This document shows positions 43,870 to 53,346 of a stretch of 64,000 nucleotides of DNA, one piece after another; position 1 is the first letter of the stretch, and every line of letters starts with the position of its first letter. The DNA lies in the NCBI RefSeq assembly GCF_003024605.1, contig NZ_PYJQ01000005.1:186001-250000 (forward strand), in the 5' to 3' direction. Source of the stretch: Rhizobium sp. JAB6. GTDB taxonomy: Bacteria > Pseudomonadota > Alphaproteobacteria > Rhizobiales > Rhizobiaceae. The notes under the pieces were generated by a model that saw only the letters and a list, made by a program, of their open reading frames with translations, did not search any database and was not told the origin of the DNA. The translations under genes were made by a program, and so were the position numbers.

Positions 43870-45354
43870 TCAACCATTGCTGGCGAGAACGGAAAGCTTG
43901 CGCACGTTGCTGGTGCTCTCCTTGTCGAGCAGGCGGGTCGGATAATCGCCGGTAAAGTAATGGTCGGTGAACTGCGGCTGCGCATTGTTGCGCGGCTCGC
44001 CGCCCACGGCCCTGTAGAGCCCGTCGATCGACAGGAATTCCAGCGAATCCGCGCCGATATAATCGCACATGGCCTTCAGGCTGCTGTATTGATTGGCGAG
44101 CAGCTTGTCAGCGTCCGGCGTATCGATGCCGTAGAAGTCGGGATGGAAGATCATCGGGCTTGCGACGCGGATATGCACCTCGCTGGCACCCGCATCGCGG
44201 ATCATCTGCACGATCTTCACCGAGGTCGTGCCACGTACGATGGAATCGTCGACGAGCACGACGCGCTTGCCGGCAATGATCTCGCGGTTGGCGGAATGCT
44301 TGAGCTTCACGCCGAAGGCGCGAATCTGCTGCGTCGGCTCGATGAAGGTACGGCCGACATAATGGTTGCGGATGATGCCGAGCTCGAAGGGAATGCCGCT
44401 TGCCTGCGCATAGCCGATGGCGGCGGGCGTACCACCGTCCGGCACGGGCACGACAACGTCGGCGGCGACGGGCGCTTCCTTGGCGAGGTTGATGCCCATG
44501 TTCTTGCGGGCAACATACACGTTGCGGCCGCCGACAACGGAATCGGGGCGGGCGAAATAGACGTATTCGAACAGGCAGAGACGCTCCGGACGGGAAACTT
44601 CCGGCTTGCGAGCATCGATGGTGATCGAACCATCAGGCTGGATCTCGCAGATGATGACTTCGCCATTTTCAACGTCGCGGACATATTTCGCGCCGATAAT
44701 GTCGAGAGCACAGGTCTCCGAGCAGAAGATCGGCTTGCCGTCGAGTTCGCCCATGACCAGCGGCCGGATGCCGATCGGGTCGCGGGCGGCGATCAGTTTC
44801 GTGCGCGTCATGGCGAGCATCGAATAGCCGCCTTCCATCTGCCTGATGGCATCGATGAAGCGATCCGACGAGGAGGCCTGCTTGGAGCGGGCGATGAGAT
44901 GCAGCACGACTTCGGTATCCGAGGTCGACTGACAGATGGCGCCGTCGGCGATCAGCTGCCGGCGCATGGTCAGGCCGTTGGTGAAGTTGCCATTGTGGGC
45001 GATGGCGATGCCGCCGACTTCCAGCTCCGCAAACAGCGGCTGGACGTTGCGCAGTATCGTCTCGCCCGTGGTCGAATAGCGCACATGGCCGATCGAGCGG
45101 TCGCCGGGCAGCCGCGCGAGCGTTGCGGGGTCGGTATAGTGGTCGCCGACCAGACCCATCCGCCGTTCCGAATGGAAGCGCTGACCATCGAATGAGACAA
45201 TGCCGGCCGCTTCCTGCCCGCGATGCTGCAGGGCGTGCAGACCGAGCGCCGTAAGCGTCGCCGCGTCCGGATGTCCCAAGATGCCGAAGACGCCGCATTC
45301 TTCATGCAGCGTGTCGCCGTCGATGTCGTCCTCGAAAGAAACGGAATGGTTCAT
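43870..45354 (-). CDS. purF: Amidophosphoribosyltransferase
   Basis: 494 residues. First step of purine synthesis: PRPP plus glutamine to phosphoribosylamine. The N-terminal nucleophile is Cys20 in 'EECGVFGILGH', so a 19-residue propeptide is removed. The glutamine amidotransferase domain includes 'ALQHRGQEAAGI' and 'GHVRYSTTGE', and the PRPP site is 'VVLVDDSIVRGTT'. It is downstream of cvpA, as in many proteobacteria, though a hairpin in the gap may separate the transcripts. Confidence 0.97.
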   Translation of the reverse strand: MNHSVSFEDDIDGDTLHEECGVFGILGHPDAATLTALGLHALQHRGQEAAGIVSFDGQRFHSERRMGLVGDHYTDPATLARLPGDRSIGHVRYSTTGETILRNVQPLFAELEVGGIAIAHNGNFTNGLTMRRQLIADGAICQSTSDTEVVLHLIARSKQASSSDRFIDAIRQMEGGYSMLAMTRTKLIAARDPIGIRPLVMGELDGKPIFCSETCALDIIGAKYVRDVENGEVIICEIQPDGSITIDARKPEVSRPERLCLFEYVYFARPDSVVGGRNVYVARKNMGINLAKEAPVAADVVVPVPDGGTPAAIGYAQASGIPFELGIIRNHYVGRTFIEPTQQIRAFGVKLKHSANREIIAGKRVVLVDDSIVRGTTSVKIVQMIRDAGASEVHIRVASPMIFHPDFYGIDTPDADKLLANQYSSLKAMCDYIGADSLEFLSIDGLYRAVGGEPRNNAQPQFTDHYFTGDYPTRLLDKESTSNVRKLSVLASNG

Positions 45355-45421
45355 GGCTGCGGGCCTTTGCTCTCAACGTGGGCGGATCGGGGCGGCGTCA
45401 CGAGTGACCATTAAAATAGCT

Positions 45422-45454
45422 CAAAATCCGGCCGGAAAAAATATCGGGCCGGAT
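45422..45454 (-). terminator. Possible terminator after cvpA
   Basis: ATCCGGCC (45426-45433) pairs with GGCCGGAT (45447-45454) around a 13-base loop, and on the minus strand the stem is followed by TTTT. It lies in the cvpA-purF gap, where it could end or attenuate the radA-cvpA transcript. Confidence 0.45.
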
Positions 45455-45518
45455 CTTCTATTGTCACGCCGCTCAAATGGCGATTCTCGCGCGGCAGGTC
45501 AAGCCTGTAAACACGCCA

Positions 45519-46124
45519 TCAGTTGTTTGTCTGCGGTGCCGGCGCGTCGTCCGAGGGCGCGGTATCGTTCGGCGCAGCGTTATCACCGCTTCCTTGCTGC
45601 TTCGGCGCGATCTTGTTGAGGATCTCGGCCGGCAGCCTTGCCTGAATGTCCTGCGGTAGCGCTGCGGTCAGCTTCTCCACCATGGAATCGAGGAATGGCT
45701 TCGACTTGGCATTGTTGACCCAGTCCGGACGGGCGGCCGGCGCTACCAGCCAGTTCCAGAAAGCGACGACGACCACCATCAGGAGCAGGCCGCGAGCCGC
45801 GCCGAAGAGGAAGCCGAGCGTGCGGTCGAGGGCGCCGATGCGGCTGTCGATGATGAAATCGGCGATCCGGATGGTGATGAAGGAAATGATGATGAGCGCC
45901 AGCAGGAAGATGACGGCGGCGGACGCGATCGTCGCGATCTTCGTATCCGCCTTGTATTGCAGGGCGTAGGGAACGAGCAGCGGATAGAGATAGTAGGCCG
46001 CGACTGCGGAGCCGCCCCAGCTGACGATCGAGAGAATTTCGCGCGAGAAGCCGCGAACCATGGCCAGAATGGCGGAGAAGAGAATAACGCCGATAACAAT
46101 ACCGTCGAAAATCGTAATGGGCAT
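45519..46124 (-). CDS. cvpA: CvpA family membrane protein
   Basis: 201 residues with four membrane helices: 'IFDGIVIGVILFSAILAMVRG', 'GGSAVAAYYLYPLLVPYAL', 'SAAVIFLLALIIISFITI' and 'LLLMVVVVAFWNWLVAP'. The opening 'REILSIVSW' fits CvpA. E. coli CvpA is needed for colicin V production and for bile salt tolerance. The C terminus is disordered and Asp/Pro-rich. It lies between radA and purF on one strand. Confidence 0.93.
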   Translation of the reverse strand: MPITIFDGIVIGVILFSAILAMVRGFSREILSIVSWGGSAVAAYYLYPLLVPYALQYKADTKIATIASAAVIFLLALIIISFITIRIADFIIDSRIGALDRTLGFLFGAARGLLLMVVVVAFWNWLVAPAARPDWVNNAKSKPFLDSMVEKLTAALPQDIQARLPAEILNKIAPKQQGSGDNAAPNDTAPSDDAPAPQTNN

Positions 46125-46214
46125 CTATAATCCACTTCAAGACTTGCAGACCTTTTGGTCGGCATCGGCCTCAATCAGGAGCCTCTTCTTCGCCAAGAAC
46201 GGCTGAAGTAAGGC

Positions 46215-47618
46215 TCAGTCCTCATCTTCCACGCGCTTGAGCGCGCCCTTTGGTCCGGCAATGCGCGCCACCAGATCCGGCAGGCTGTCGATCTCGCTCC
46301 AGCGTCCGCCGTTGACCTTCGGCAGATCGGCGGAAGCGGCGGGCAGAACGGCCCCTGAAAATCCCAGCTTCTCGGCTTCCTTGAGGCGCTGGGCGGTGTG
46401 CGCGACCGGCCGGACGGCGCCCGACAGGCTGACTTCGCCGAAATAGACGCAATCGGCGGGCAGAGCAAGACCGGCCAGAGAGGAAACCAGTGCAGAAGCG
46501 ACGGCGAGATCAGCAGCCGGCTCGGAAATGCGATAGCCGCCGGCGATATTGAGGTAAACGTCATGCTGGCCGAGCCTGACGCCGCAATGCGCTTCCAGGA
46601 CGGCGAGAATCATCGATAGCCGCGCCGAATCCCAGCCGACGATAGCGCGGCGCGGCGTGCCCAGCGATGTCGGGGCGACCAGCGCCTGCACTTCGACCAG
46701 CACGGGGCGCGTCCCCTCCATGCCGGCGAAGACTGCCGCCCCCGGCGATTTTTCGTTGCGTTCGCCAAGAAACAGTTCGGACGGGTTGGGCACGTCACGA
46801 AGGCCGCTATCGGACATTTCGAACACGCCGATTTCATCCGTGGGACCGAAGCGATTCTTCACGGTGCGCAGGATTCGGTAGTGATGACCCCGATCGCCTT
46901 CGAAATAGAGAACGGCATCGACCATGTGCTCGACGACGCGCGGTCCCGCGATCTGGCCATCCTTGGTGACGTGGCCGACCAGCACCATGGCAGCGCCCGT
47001 CTGTTTCGCGAAGCGGATCATCGCCTGTACGCCGGTGCGTACCTGCGTGACCGTACCCGGCGCGGATTCGGCAAGCTCGCTCCACAGCGTCTGAATGGAA
47101 TCGATGATGATGAGATCCGGCCGCTTGCCTTCGGACAGCGTTGCGAGAATGTCCTCGACATTGGTCTCTGCGGCCAACAGCACTTCCGTGTCGGCCGCCT
47201 TCAGGCGTTGGGCTCTGAGGCGGACCTGCGCCACGGCCTCTTCGCCCGATACGTAAACGATCTTGTGCCCCTGACGGGCGAGGGCGGCCGCCGCCTGCAT
47301 CAGCAGCGTCGATTTGCCGATGCCGGGATCACCGCCGACGAGAACGGCCGATCCCCGTACGAAACCGCCGCCCGTTGCGCGGTCGAGCTCGGATATACCG
47401 GTGTGGATACGCGGCGCCTCTTCGATCTCACCCGAAAGCGATGTGAGCGTTACGGGCTTTCCCTTTCGTGGCGTCTTTGCCGGCCCGCCACCGATCCCGC
47501 CCAGCGGATCTTCCTCGACGATGGTGTTCCATGCACCGCAACCGTCACACTTGCCGGCCCAGCGATTGTGGACCGTGCCGCAGTTCTGGCAGATGAATTG
47601 TGTGCGGGCCTTTGCCAT
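46215..47618 (-). CDS. radA: DNA repair protein RadA
   Basis: 467 residues. An N-terminal zinc finger has C10, C13, C24 and C27. Walker A is 'GGDPGIGKSTLL', and the RadA-specific 'KNRFGPTDEIGVFEM' follows. The C-terminal third is the Lon-protease-like ring domain ('GGYRISEPAADLAVASALVSS'). RadA is a hexameric helicase that drives branch migration in recombination. It sits in the conserved dnaB-alr-radA-cvpA-purF block. Confidence 0.97.
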   Translation of the reverse strand: MAKARTQFICQNCGTVHNRWAGKCDGCGAWNTIVEEDPLGGIGGGPAKTPRKGKPVTLTSLSGEIEEAPRIHTGISELDRATGGGFVRGSAVLVGGDPGIGKSTLLMQAAAALARQGHKIVYVSGEEAVAQVRLRAQRLKAADTEVLLAAETNVEDILATLSEGKRPDLIIIDSIQTLWSELAESAPGTVTQVRTGVQAMIRFAKQTGAAMVLVGHVTKDGQIAGPRVVEHMVDAVLYFEGDRGHHYRILRTVKNRFGPTDEIGVFEMSDSGLRDVPNPSELFLGERNEKSPGAAVFAGMEGTRPVLVEVQALVAPTSLGTPRRAIVGWDSARLSMILAVLEAHCGVRLGQHDVYLNIAGGYRISEPAADLAVASALVSSLAGLALPADCVYFGEVSLSGAVRPVAHTAQRLKEAEKLGFSGAVLPAASADLPKVNGGRWSEIDSLPDLVARIAGPKGALKRVEDED

Positions 47619-47771
47619 CGGATGCTGTTCTCAAGTTCAAATGCTGCGCTTTTCGCGACGAATCGCGATCGGCTGACAGATAATGTCTTCCCACGCCTAT
47701 CAAAACTAATGATTTCCGTATCAATGACGATCGTGTCAGCCTTTATGCCGGGTTTTTATGGATAACGACCG

Positions 47772-48407
47772 ATGTTTGACTATTCGCTTGCCCACTGGAT
47801 CGCCTTTCTCACCGCTGCAACCCTCCTCAATCTGTCACCCGGGCCGGATATCGCCTTCATTCTCGGCCATACGATCCGAAGCGGTATGCGCTCCGGCTTT
47901 GCAGCGCTGTTCGGCATATGGAGCGGCGCGTGCCTGCATGTACTGATGGCGGCTGCCGGCCTTTCGGCGATCCTTGCTGCCTCCGCGCTGGCCTTCTCGA
48001 CCGTCAAATGGATCGGCGCCGCCTATCTGATATGGCTCGGCGTGCAGGCGCTGCGCTCGAAGGGCGAGGCGGCGTGGATCAAGGAGGCTGGTAAGACCTT
48101 GTCCTTTGGCCGCATCTATCGCCAAGGCATCCTGGTCTCGCTGCTCAATCCTAAGGTCGCGATCTTCTTTTTGGCTTTCCTGCCGCAATTCGTCGTCGAA
48201 GGCGCAGGTCCCGTCTGGGCGCAACTTCTGCTGCATGGCAGCCTGATTATCGTCGTTGCAGCCTTCATCGAGCCGCCGTTGATCCTGCTTGGCGGCCGCC
48301 TGAGCGAGGCTCTGCGGCGCAATCGAAGCCTCGGCCTATGGCTCGACCGAGGTCTCGGCGCGCTCTTCGTCGCCCTTGGCGTCCGGCTGGCAATCAGCGC
48401 CCGCTAA
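47772..48407 (+). CDS. LysE family amino acid exporter
   Basis: 211 residues with six hydrophobic helices. The start 'HWIAFLTAATLLNLSPGPDIAFILGHTIRSG' is the LysE/RhtB signature, and 'YRQGILVSLLNPKVAIFFLAFLPQF' is the second. Probably exports an amino acid or homoserine lactone-like solute; the substrate is unknown. It is inserted between radA and alr in the opposite direction, interrupting that otherwise co-directional block, and is convergent with alr with a 21-base gap. Confidence 0.93.
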   Translation: MFDYSLAHWIAFLTAATLLNLSPGPDIAFILGHTIRSGMRSGFAALFGIWSGACLHVLMAAAGLSAILAASALAFSTVKWIGAAYLIWLGVQALRSKGEAAWIKEAGKTLSFGRIYRQGILVSLLNPKVAIFFLAFLPQFVVEGAGPVWAQLLLHGSLIIVVAAFIEPPLILLGGRLSEALRRNRSLGLWLDRGLGALFVALGVRLAISAR

Positions 48408-48428
48408 ATATTCTGAGGAGTAGCCGAG

Positions 48429-49592
48429 CTATTCCTCCGTTTCTTCCGAGATATACCGGCGCTCGTGGCGCAGGCCCATGCTGGTCAGCATCTCGTAGCC
48501 GATCGTTCCGGCCGATCTTGCGGCCTCGTCGACGGAGATGTTGCTGCCGAAAAGCTCGATATAGTCGCCGGCGCGCGCCAGGTTGTCCGGCAGGTCGGTG
48601 ACGTCGAAGATGGTAAGATCCATTGTGATGCGGCCGGCGACCGGCACCTTGTGTCCGGCAATGAACCCATGGCCGCCTGGGATGCCGGTCTGGCGCAATG
48701 GCACGCCGGCGCTCGACTGGCTGCGCATATAACCGTCGGCATAGCCTGCAGAGACGATCGCCAGCCGGCTGTCGCGGGTCAATTGCAGGGCACGACCATA
48801 TCCCACCGTCTCGCCTGATTTGACCGAGCGGGTCTGAATGATCCGCGCCTCGGCCGTTGCCACCGGCCGCATCGGATTGGCCATGCCGGGAACGGCCTCG
48901 CCGCCATAAGTGGCGATACCGGGACGTGTGAGGTCGAAATGATAGTCGGCCCCAAGAAATATGCCGGCCGAATTGGCAAGGCTCGCCTTGATGCCTTCGA
49001 AAGCGGTACTGACTTTGCGGAAAGCCTCGAGCTGCTGCCTGTTCATCGCGTTGGACGGATCGTCGCCGCAGGCGAGATGGCTCATCACGAGAACCGGCGC
49101 AAAGCTTGCCGGGCGGGAGACGTCATCGGCCAGCGCGATCGCATCGTCCATCGGCAGACCGAGCCGGTTGAAACCCGTGTCGACCTGCAGCGCACAGGGA
49201 TAGTCGCCATAGTCGGATAGAACGGACATCCAGAAGGTCAGCTGCTCCTCCGACGCGATGACGGGCACGAGATCGTTTTCGAAGAACCGACGCTCCATGC
49301 CCGGCCAGATGCCGCTGAGCACGAAGATGCGCGCCTCGGGAGCAAAGAGCCGGAGGGTCGCGCCTTCATCCGCGGTGGCGACGAAGAAATCGCGCGCACC
49401 TGCAGCATAAAGCGTTTCGCCGACATCCTCGATCCCCAGCCCGTAGGCATCGGCCTTGACGACGGCCGCCGTGCGGGCCTTTCCCGAGCGGCGCGCGAGG
49501 TCGCGCCAATTTTCGACGAGCGCGCCGAGATCCACCGTCAGCCGCAGGCCGGCGGAAGCGAAGGCATCATCGTCATTAAAATTATCTGTCAT
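48429..49592 (-). CDS. alr: Alanine racemase
   Basis: 387 residues. It makes D-alanine for peptidoglycan. The pyridoxal phosphate lysine is K46 in 'AVVKADAYGLG', and the catalytic tyrosine of the C-terminal domain is in 'VSAGYADGY' or nearby. 'YHFDLTRPGIATYGGEA' is a family motif. ATG 49592 begins directly at the acidic N terminus, and the frame to 49793 is not coding-like. Confidence 0.95.
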   Translation of the reverse strand: MTDNFNDDDAFASAGLRLTVDLGALVENWRDLARRSGKARTAAVVKADAYGLGIEDVGETLYAAGARDFFVATADEGATLRLFAPEARIFVLSGIWPGMERRFFENDLVPVIASEEQLTFWMSVLSDYGDYPCALQVDTGFNRLGLPMDDAIALADDVSRPASFAPVLVMSHLACGDDPSNAMNRQQLEAFRKVSTAFEGIKASLANSAGIFLGADYHFDLTRPGIATYGGEAVPGMANPMRPVATAEARIIQTRSVKSGETVGYGRALQLTRDSRLAIVSAGYADGYMRSQSSAGVPLRQTGIPGGHGFIAGHKVPVAGRITMDLTIFDVTDLPDNLARAGDYIELFGSNISVDEAARSAGTIGYEMLTSMGLRHERRYISEETEE

Positions 49593-49858
49593 GGAGCGCC
49601 CTGAACAAGGAAGTGGCCGGAGGTGATTGGCTCGAGCCAGGATACTGGCCGTCGATGAAAAGAAAAAGTGCTGCGAGGCATGTATGCGGAACTGGACAAA
49701 ACTGCCACCACATTTCTGATGTCGGCCTCCGGCGGGGCCGGAAGCCGACAGATTGTTCGAGGCCCAAATTGGCTGAGGAGCAGCCTTCAGCACGCATGCT
49801 GTGTGCGTCGTCTGGAAAGGCGGAGCCCATTGGCAATCGCCAATCGCCGGAATAGAGC

Positions 49859-50359
49859 TCAGCCGTCACGCCATTTCACCGCCCATGAGGCCGTATCGTG
49901 GTCGGGATGCTGGTTGTTGCTCTCCCTGATCGCCGCTGCCCAGTCGGCGCCGTTGTTTTCGGTCACGCCGGTGTTTTCTATGTCCGTGATCGTATCGAAC
50001 CACGCCACCATGTTCTCGGTGCAGGTATTGGCATGCGGCGGGAAGGCGTGCGGATCGTCCAGCGAACCGATCATCAGGTTGGTGCGGCCGTTTTCGAGCT
50101 GATGGAAGAATAATGGCGTGCCGCAATTTGCGCAAAAGCCGCGCTCGACAAGCTCCGAGCTTTTCCAAACGCTCGGCCTGCCGCGTGTCCAGGTGAGCGC
50201 ATCGTCGGGTGCGGCAAGGAGTGCGGCAAAGATATTGCCCGAAGCTTTCTGGCACATGCGGCAATGACAGATATGCGAATTGTCAAGCATGGCGGTTGCG
50301 TGATAGCGCACGGCCCCGCACTGGCAGCCGCCGCTCACCTTCATCTCGATGCGTTTCAA
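49859..50359 (-). CDS. GFA (CENP-V/GFA domain) family protein, third copy
   Basis: 166 residues. Cysteine motifs are 'GGCQCGAVRY', 'CHCRMCQKASG' and 'GFCANCGTPLFF', with the shared tail 'NNQHPDHDTASW'. A TTG start at 50359 is preferred: GGAGGAG (50365-50371) lies 5 bases away, whereas the first ATG (50344) is 20 bases from it. It is about 9 kb from the tandem pair at 40.1-41.1 kb and is more divergent, with an insertion before the tail. The function is unknown. Confidence 0.9.
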   Translation of the reverse strand: MKRIEMKVSGGCQCGAVRYHATAMLDNSHICHCRMCQKASGNIFAALLAAPDDALTWTRGRPSVWKSSELVERGFCANCGTPLFFHQLENGRTNLMIGSLDDPHAFPPHANTCTENMVAWFDTITDIENTGVTENNGADWAAAIRESNNQHPDHDTASWAVKWRDG

Positions 50360-50493
50360 TTTGTCTCCTCCTTCAGCGGCGGGTTTGGGACTTAAATGCT
50401 TTTTAGGTTTTCATCTTTTGTTCGTCCAGCAGAGCGACGGATCCGATCACGCGTTCTCAAACGCCTGCCTGTGACTTCCGCTCCGGCTGCCGG

Positions 50494-50781
50494 CTATAAG
50501 CGGTGGCCGGAGTTCGCAGAGACTGTTGGGTCCGCTCGGGCTCGCGCCTTCGCGGCCACCTCCTCACGGTCGCGAGGAGGTTGAGACGTTTCCAGCGAAT
50601 AGAGCAATTCCCGGGCGCAGTTCGCAATCGACAGGACCGCGCTCTCGAACACAGCCTCGTTGCGTTTCGACGGCTTGTTGGTTCCGCTCAGCTTGCGCAC
50701 GAACTGTAGCGCTGCATCATGGATTTCCTCATCCGTCGCCGGCGGATCGAAATTAAAGAGGGGTTTGATATTTCGGCACAT
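50494..50781 (-). CDS. DUF2277 family protein
   Basis: 95 residues beginning MCRNIKPLFNFDPPATDEEI, which I recognise as DUF2277. 'AALQFVRKLSGTNKPS' and 'ANCARELLYSLE' complete the core, and the last 25 residues are charged. The function is unknown. ATG 50781 is the family start, and the frame extending to 50835 is spurious. It is probably monocistronic and lies downstream of the second RIME-like element. Confidence 0.88.
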   Translation of the reverse strand: MCRNIKPLFNFDPPATDEEIHDAALQFVRKLSGTNKPSKRNEAVFESAVLSIANCARELLYSLETSQPPRDREEVAAKARARADPTVSANSGHRL

Positions 50782-50885
50782 GCCCTGCTTCCCTTTATCG
50801 TCTTTCCACCACTCACAGGCGTGGCGTCCTATCAAAACTAGCCACGTGAGGGTGAATTACAACAAAGTGCAGGCAGAATTCCAGC

Positions 50886-51004
50886 GAATGACCGCCCAAA
50901 GCGGGCCGCGATCTTTCAGCTTCGCTTCCCACTTTGGGTCTTTGATTTGGCGCATGCCGTTGTCGCAAAACCGCTGCATTTTTCGCGCGACATGCTTTAG
51001 CGTC
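50886..51004. repeat. RIME-like intergenic palindromic element, copy B
   Basis: About 115 bases related to the element at 24730-24841. Shared segments include 'cgcgatctttcag', 'tgtcgcaaaaccgctgca' and 'gcgcgacatgctt'. The first palindrome pairs CCCAAAG (50895-50901) with CTTTGGG near 50932-50938, and the second pairs GCATGCCG (50952-50959) with the downstream CGACATGC. It separates DUF2277 and dnaB, both read on the minus strand. Confidence 0.8.
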
Positions 51005-51069
51005 GGATACCGCCGTCCTACGCCGCATTGGTGCATAACGCCTTATGCACGCGCCGCAGAGCACGGCTG

Positions 51070-52566
<1,497 letters not shown>

Positions 52567-52894
52567 TTTCCATCTCTTCGTACTTTAGGGCGTCGTCTGG
52601 TTTGCGACGATCCGATGTCATGGTCAACCGTGCAAACGGGCGGCCATACCGACCTTTTAACGTTGTTCCACTCGTCCACAGGGACAAGTTTCCGCCACGT
52701 AAAAAATCCCTTGTGGCCACTTTGCAACGCAAAGATCGACACACGAATCACTTATGCAAACTATCCGTGGGAGTATTTTAGCCGGGTCTTTCGCTGCACG
52801 CATCAACTGTTGCGGCTATCCTGCTTGAAAAGCTGGGAAAATCCAGGTATTCCATTGAATTCGGGTAGGATGCTAATAGTATAAAGTTGCAATA
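52567..52894. promoter_or_regulatory. Divergent intergenic region, dnaB / marR
   Basis: This 328-base gap should hold the promoters of dnaB and the efflux operon. A short perfect inverted repeat, CTTTGC (52720-52725) with GCAAAG (52729-52734), is the only symmetric site noticed, and it lies 160 bases from marR, too far to call an operator. The last 20 bases before marR contain an AT-rich stretch but no ribosome binding site. No ORF looks coding. Confidence 0.4.
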
Positions 52895-53338
52895 ATGCCA
52901 GGTGCGCCATCAAGACAAGAACTCTTCGACGACCTTTCCGCCTTCAATCGCAAGCTGAGGGCGGCTTTCGACGCTCTCGTTCGCGAACACGGCATGACCC
53001 TTTCCCGTGCGAGGGTTTTTCGCAAGCTCTCCCGCCGGGACGGGATAAACCAGAGAGAGCTCGCCGATGAGCTGGAGCTGGAAACGCCGACGCTCGTGCG
53101 CATCCTCGATGCGATGGAGGCGCAGAATTTCATCGAACGCCGGGCCGCCGTATCGGATCGCCGCGCCAAGCAGATCTTCATGACGGAATCGGGGAAAGTC
53201 GTTGCCGCCGAGGTCGAAGCTCTTGCCACCAGTGTGCGAGCGGATATCTTGGAAGGGATTTCGGACAAGGATGTCGGAATGGCGCTCAAGGTTATTCGCG
53301 CCATGACTGCCAATCTTCAGAATATCGGCAAATCATGA
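52895..53338 (+). CDS. MarR family transcriptional regulator
   Basis: 147 residues. Winged helix-turn-helix: 'MTLSRARVFRKLSRRDGINQRELADELELETPTLVRILDAMEAQ' (split over two helices) and wing 'RRAAVSDRRAKQIFMTESG'. MarR proteins are dimeric repressors released by phenolic or drug ligands. It is 8 bases upstream of the MFS gene, so it most likely represses this efflux operon, including itself. No clear ribosome binding site precedes the ATG, and an AT-rich hexamer lies close before it, so leaderless translation is possible. Confidence 0.9.
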   Translation: MPGAPSRQELFDDLSAFNRKLRAAFDALVREHGMTLSRARVFRKLSRRDGINQRELADELELETPTLVRILDAMEAQNFIERRAAVSDRRAKQIFMTESGKVVAAEVEALATSVRADILEGISDKDVGMALKVIRAMTANLQNIGKS

Positions 53339-53346
53339 GGTAATGC

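Noticed and set aside
43045..45195. Open frame of 716 codons antisense to purF and the SDR gene.
   Set aside because: Spans two well-supported genes on the other strand and lacks domain signatures.
52660..52690. A DnaA-box-like TCGTCCACA near dnaB, considered as a possible replication origin sign.
   Set aside because: One 7/9 match with no cluster, no AT-rich unwinding region and no dnaA or hemE nearby.
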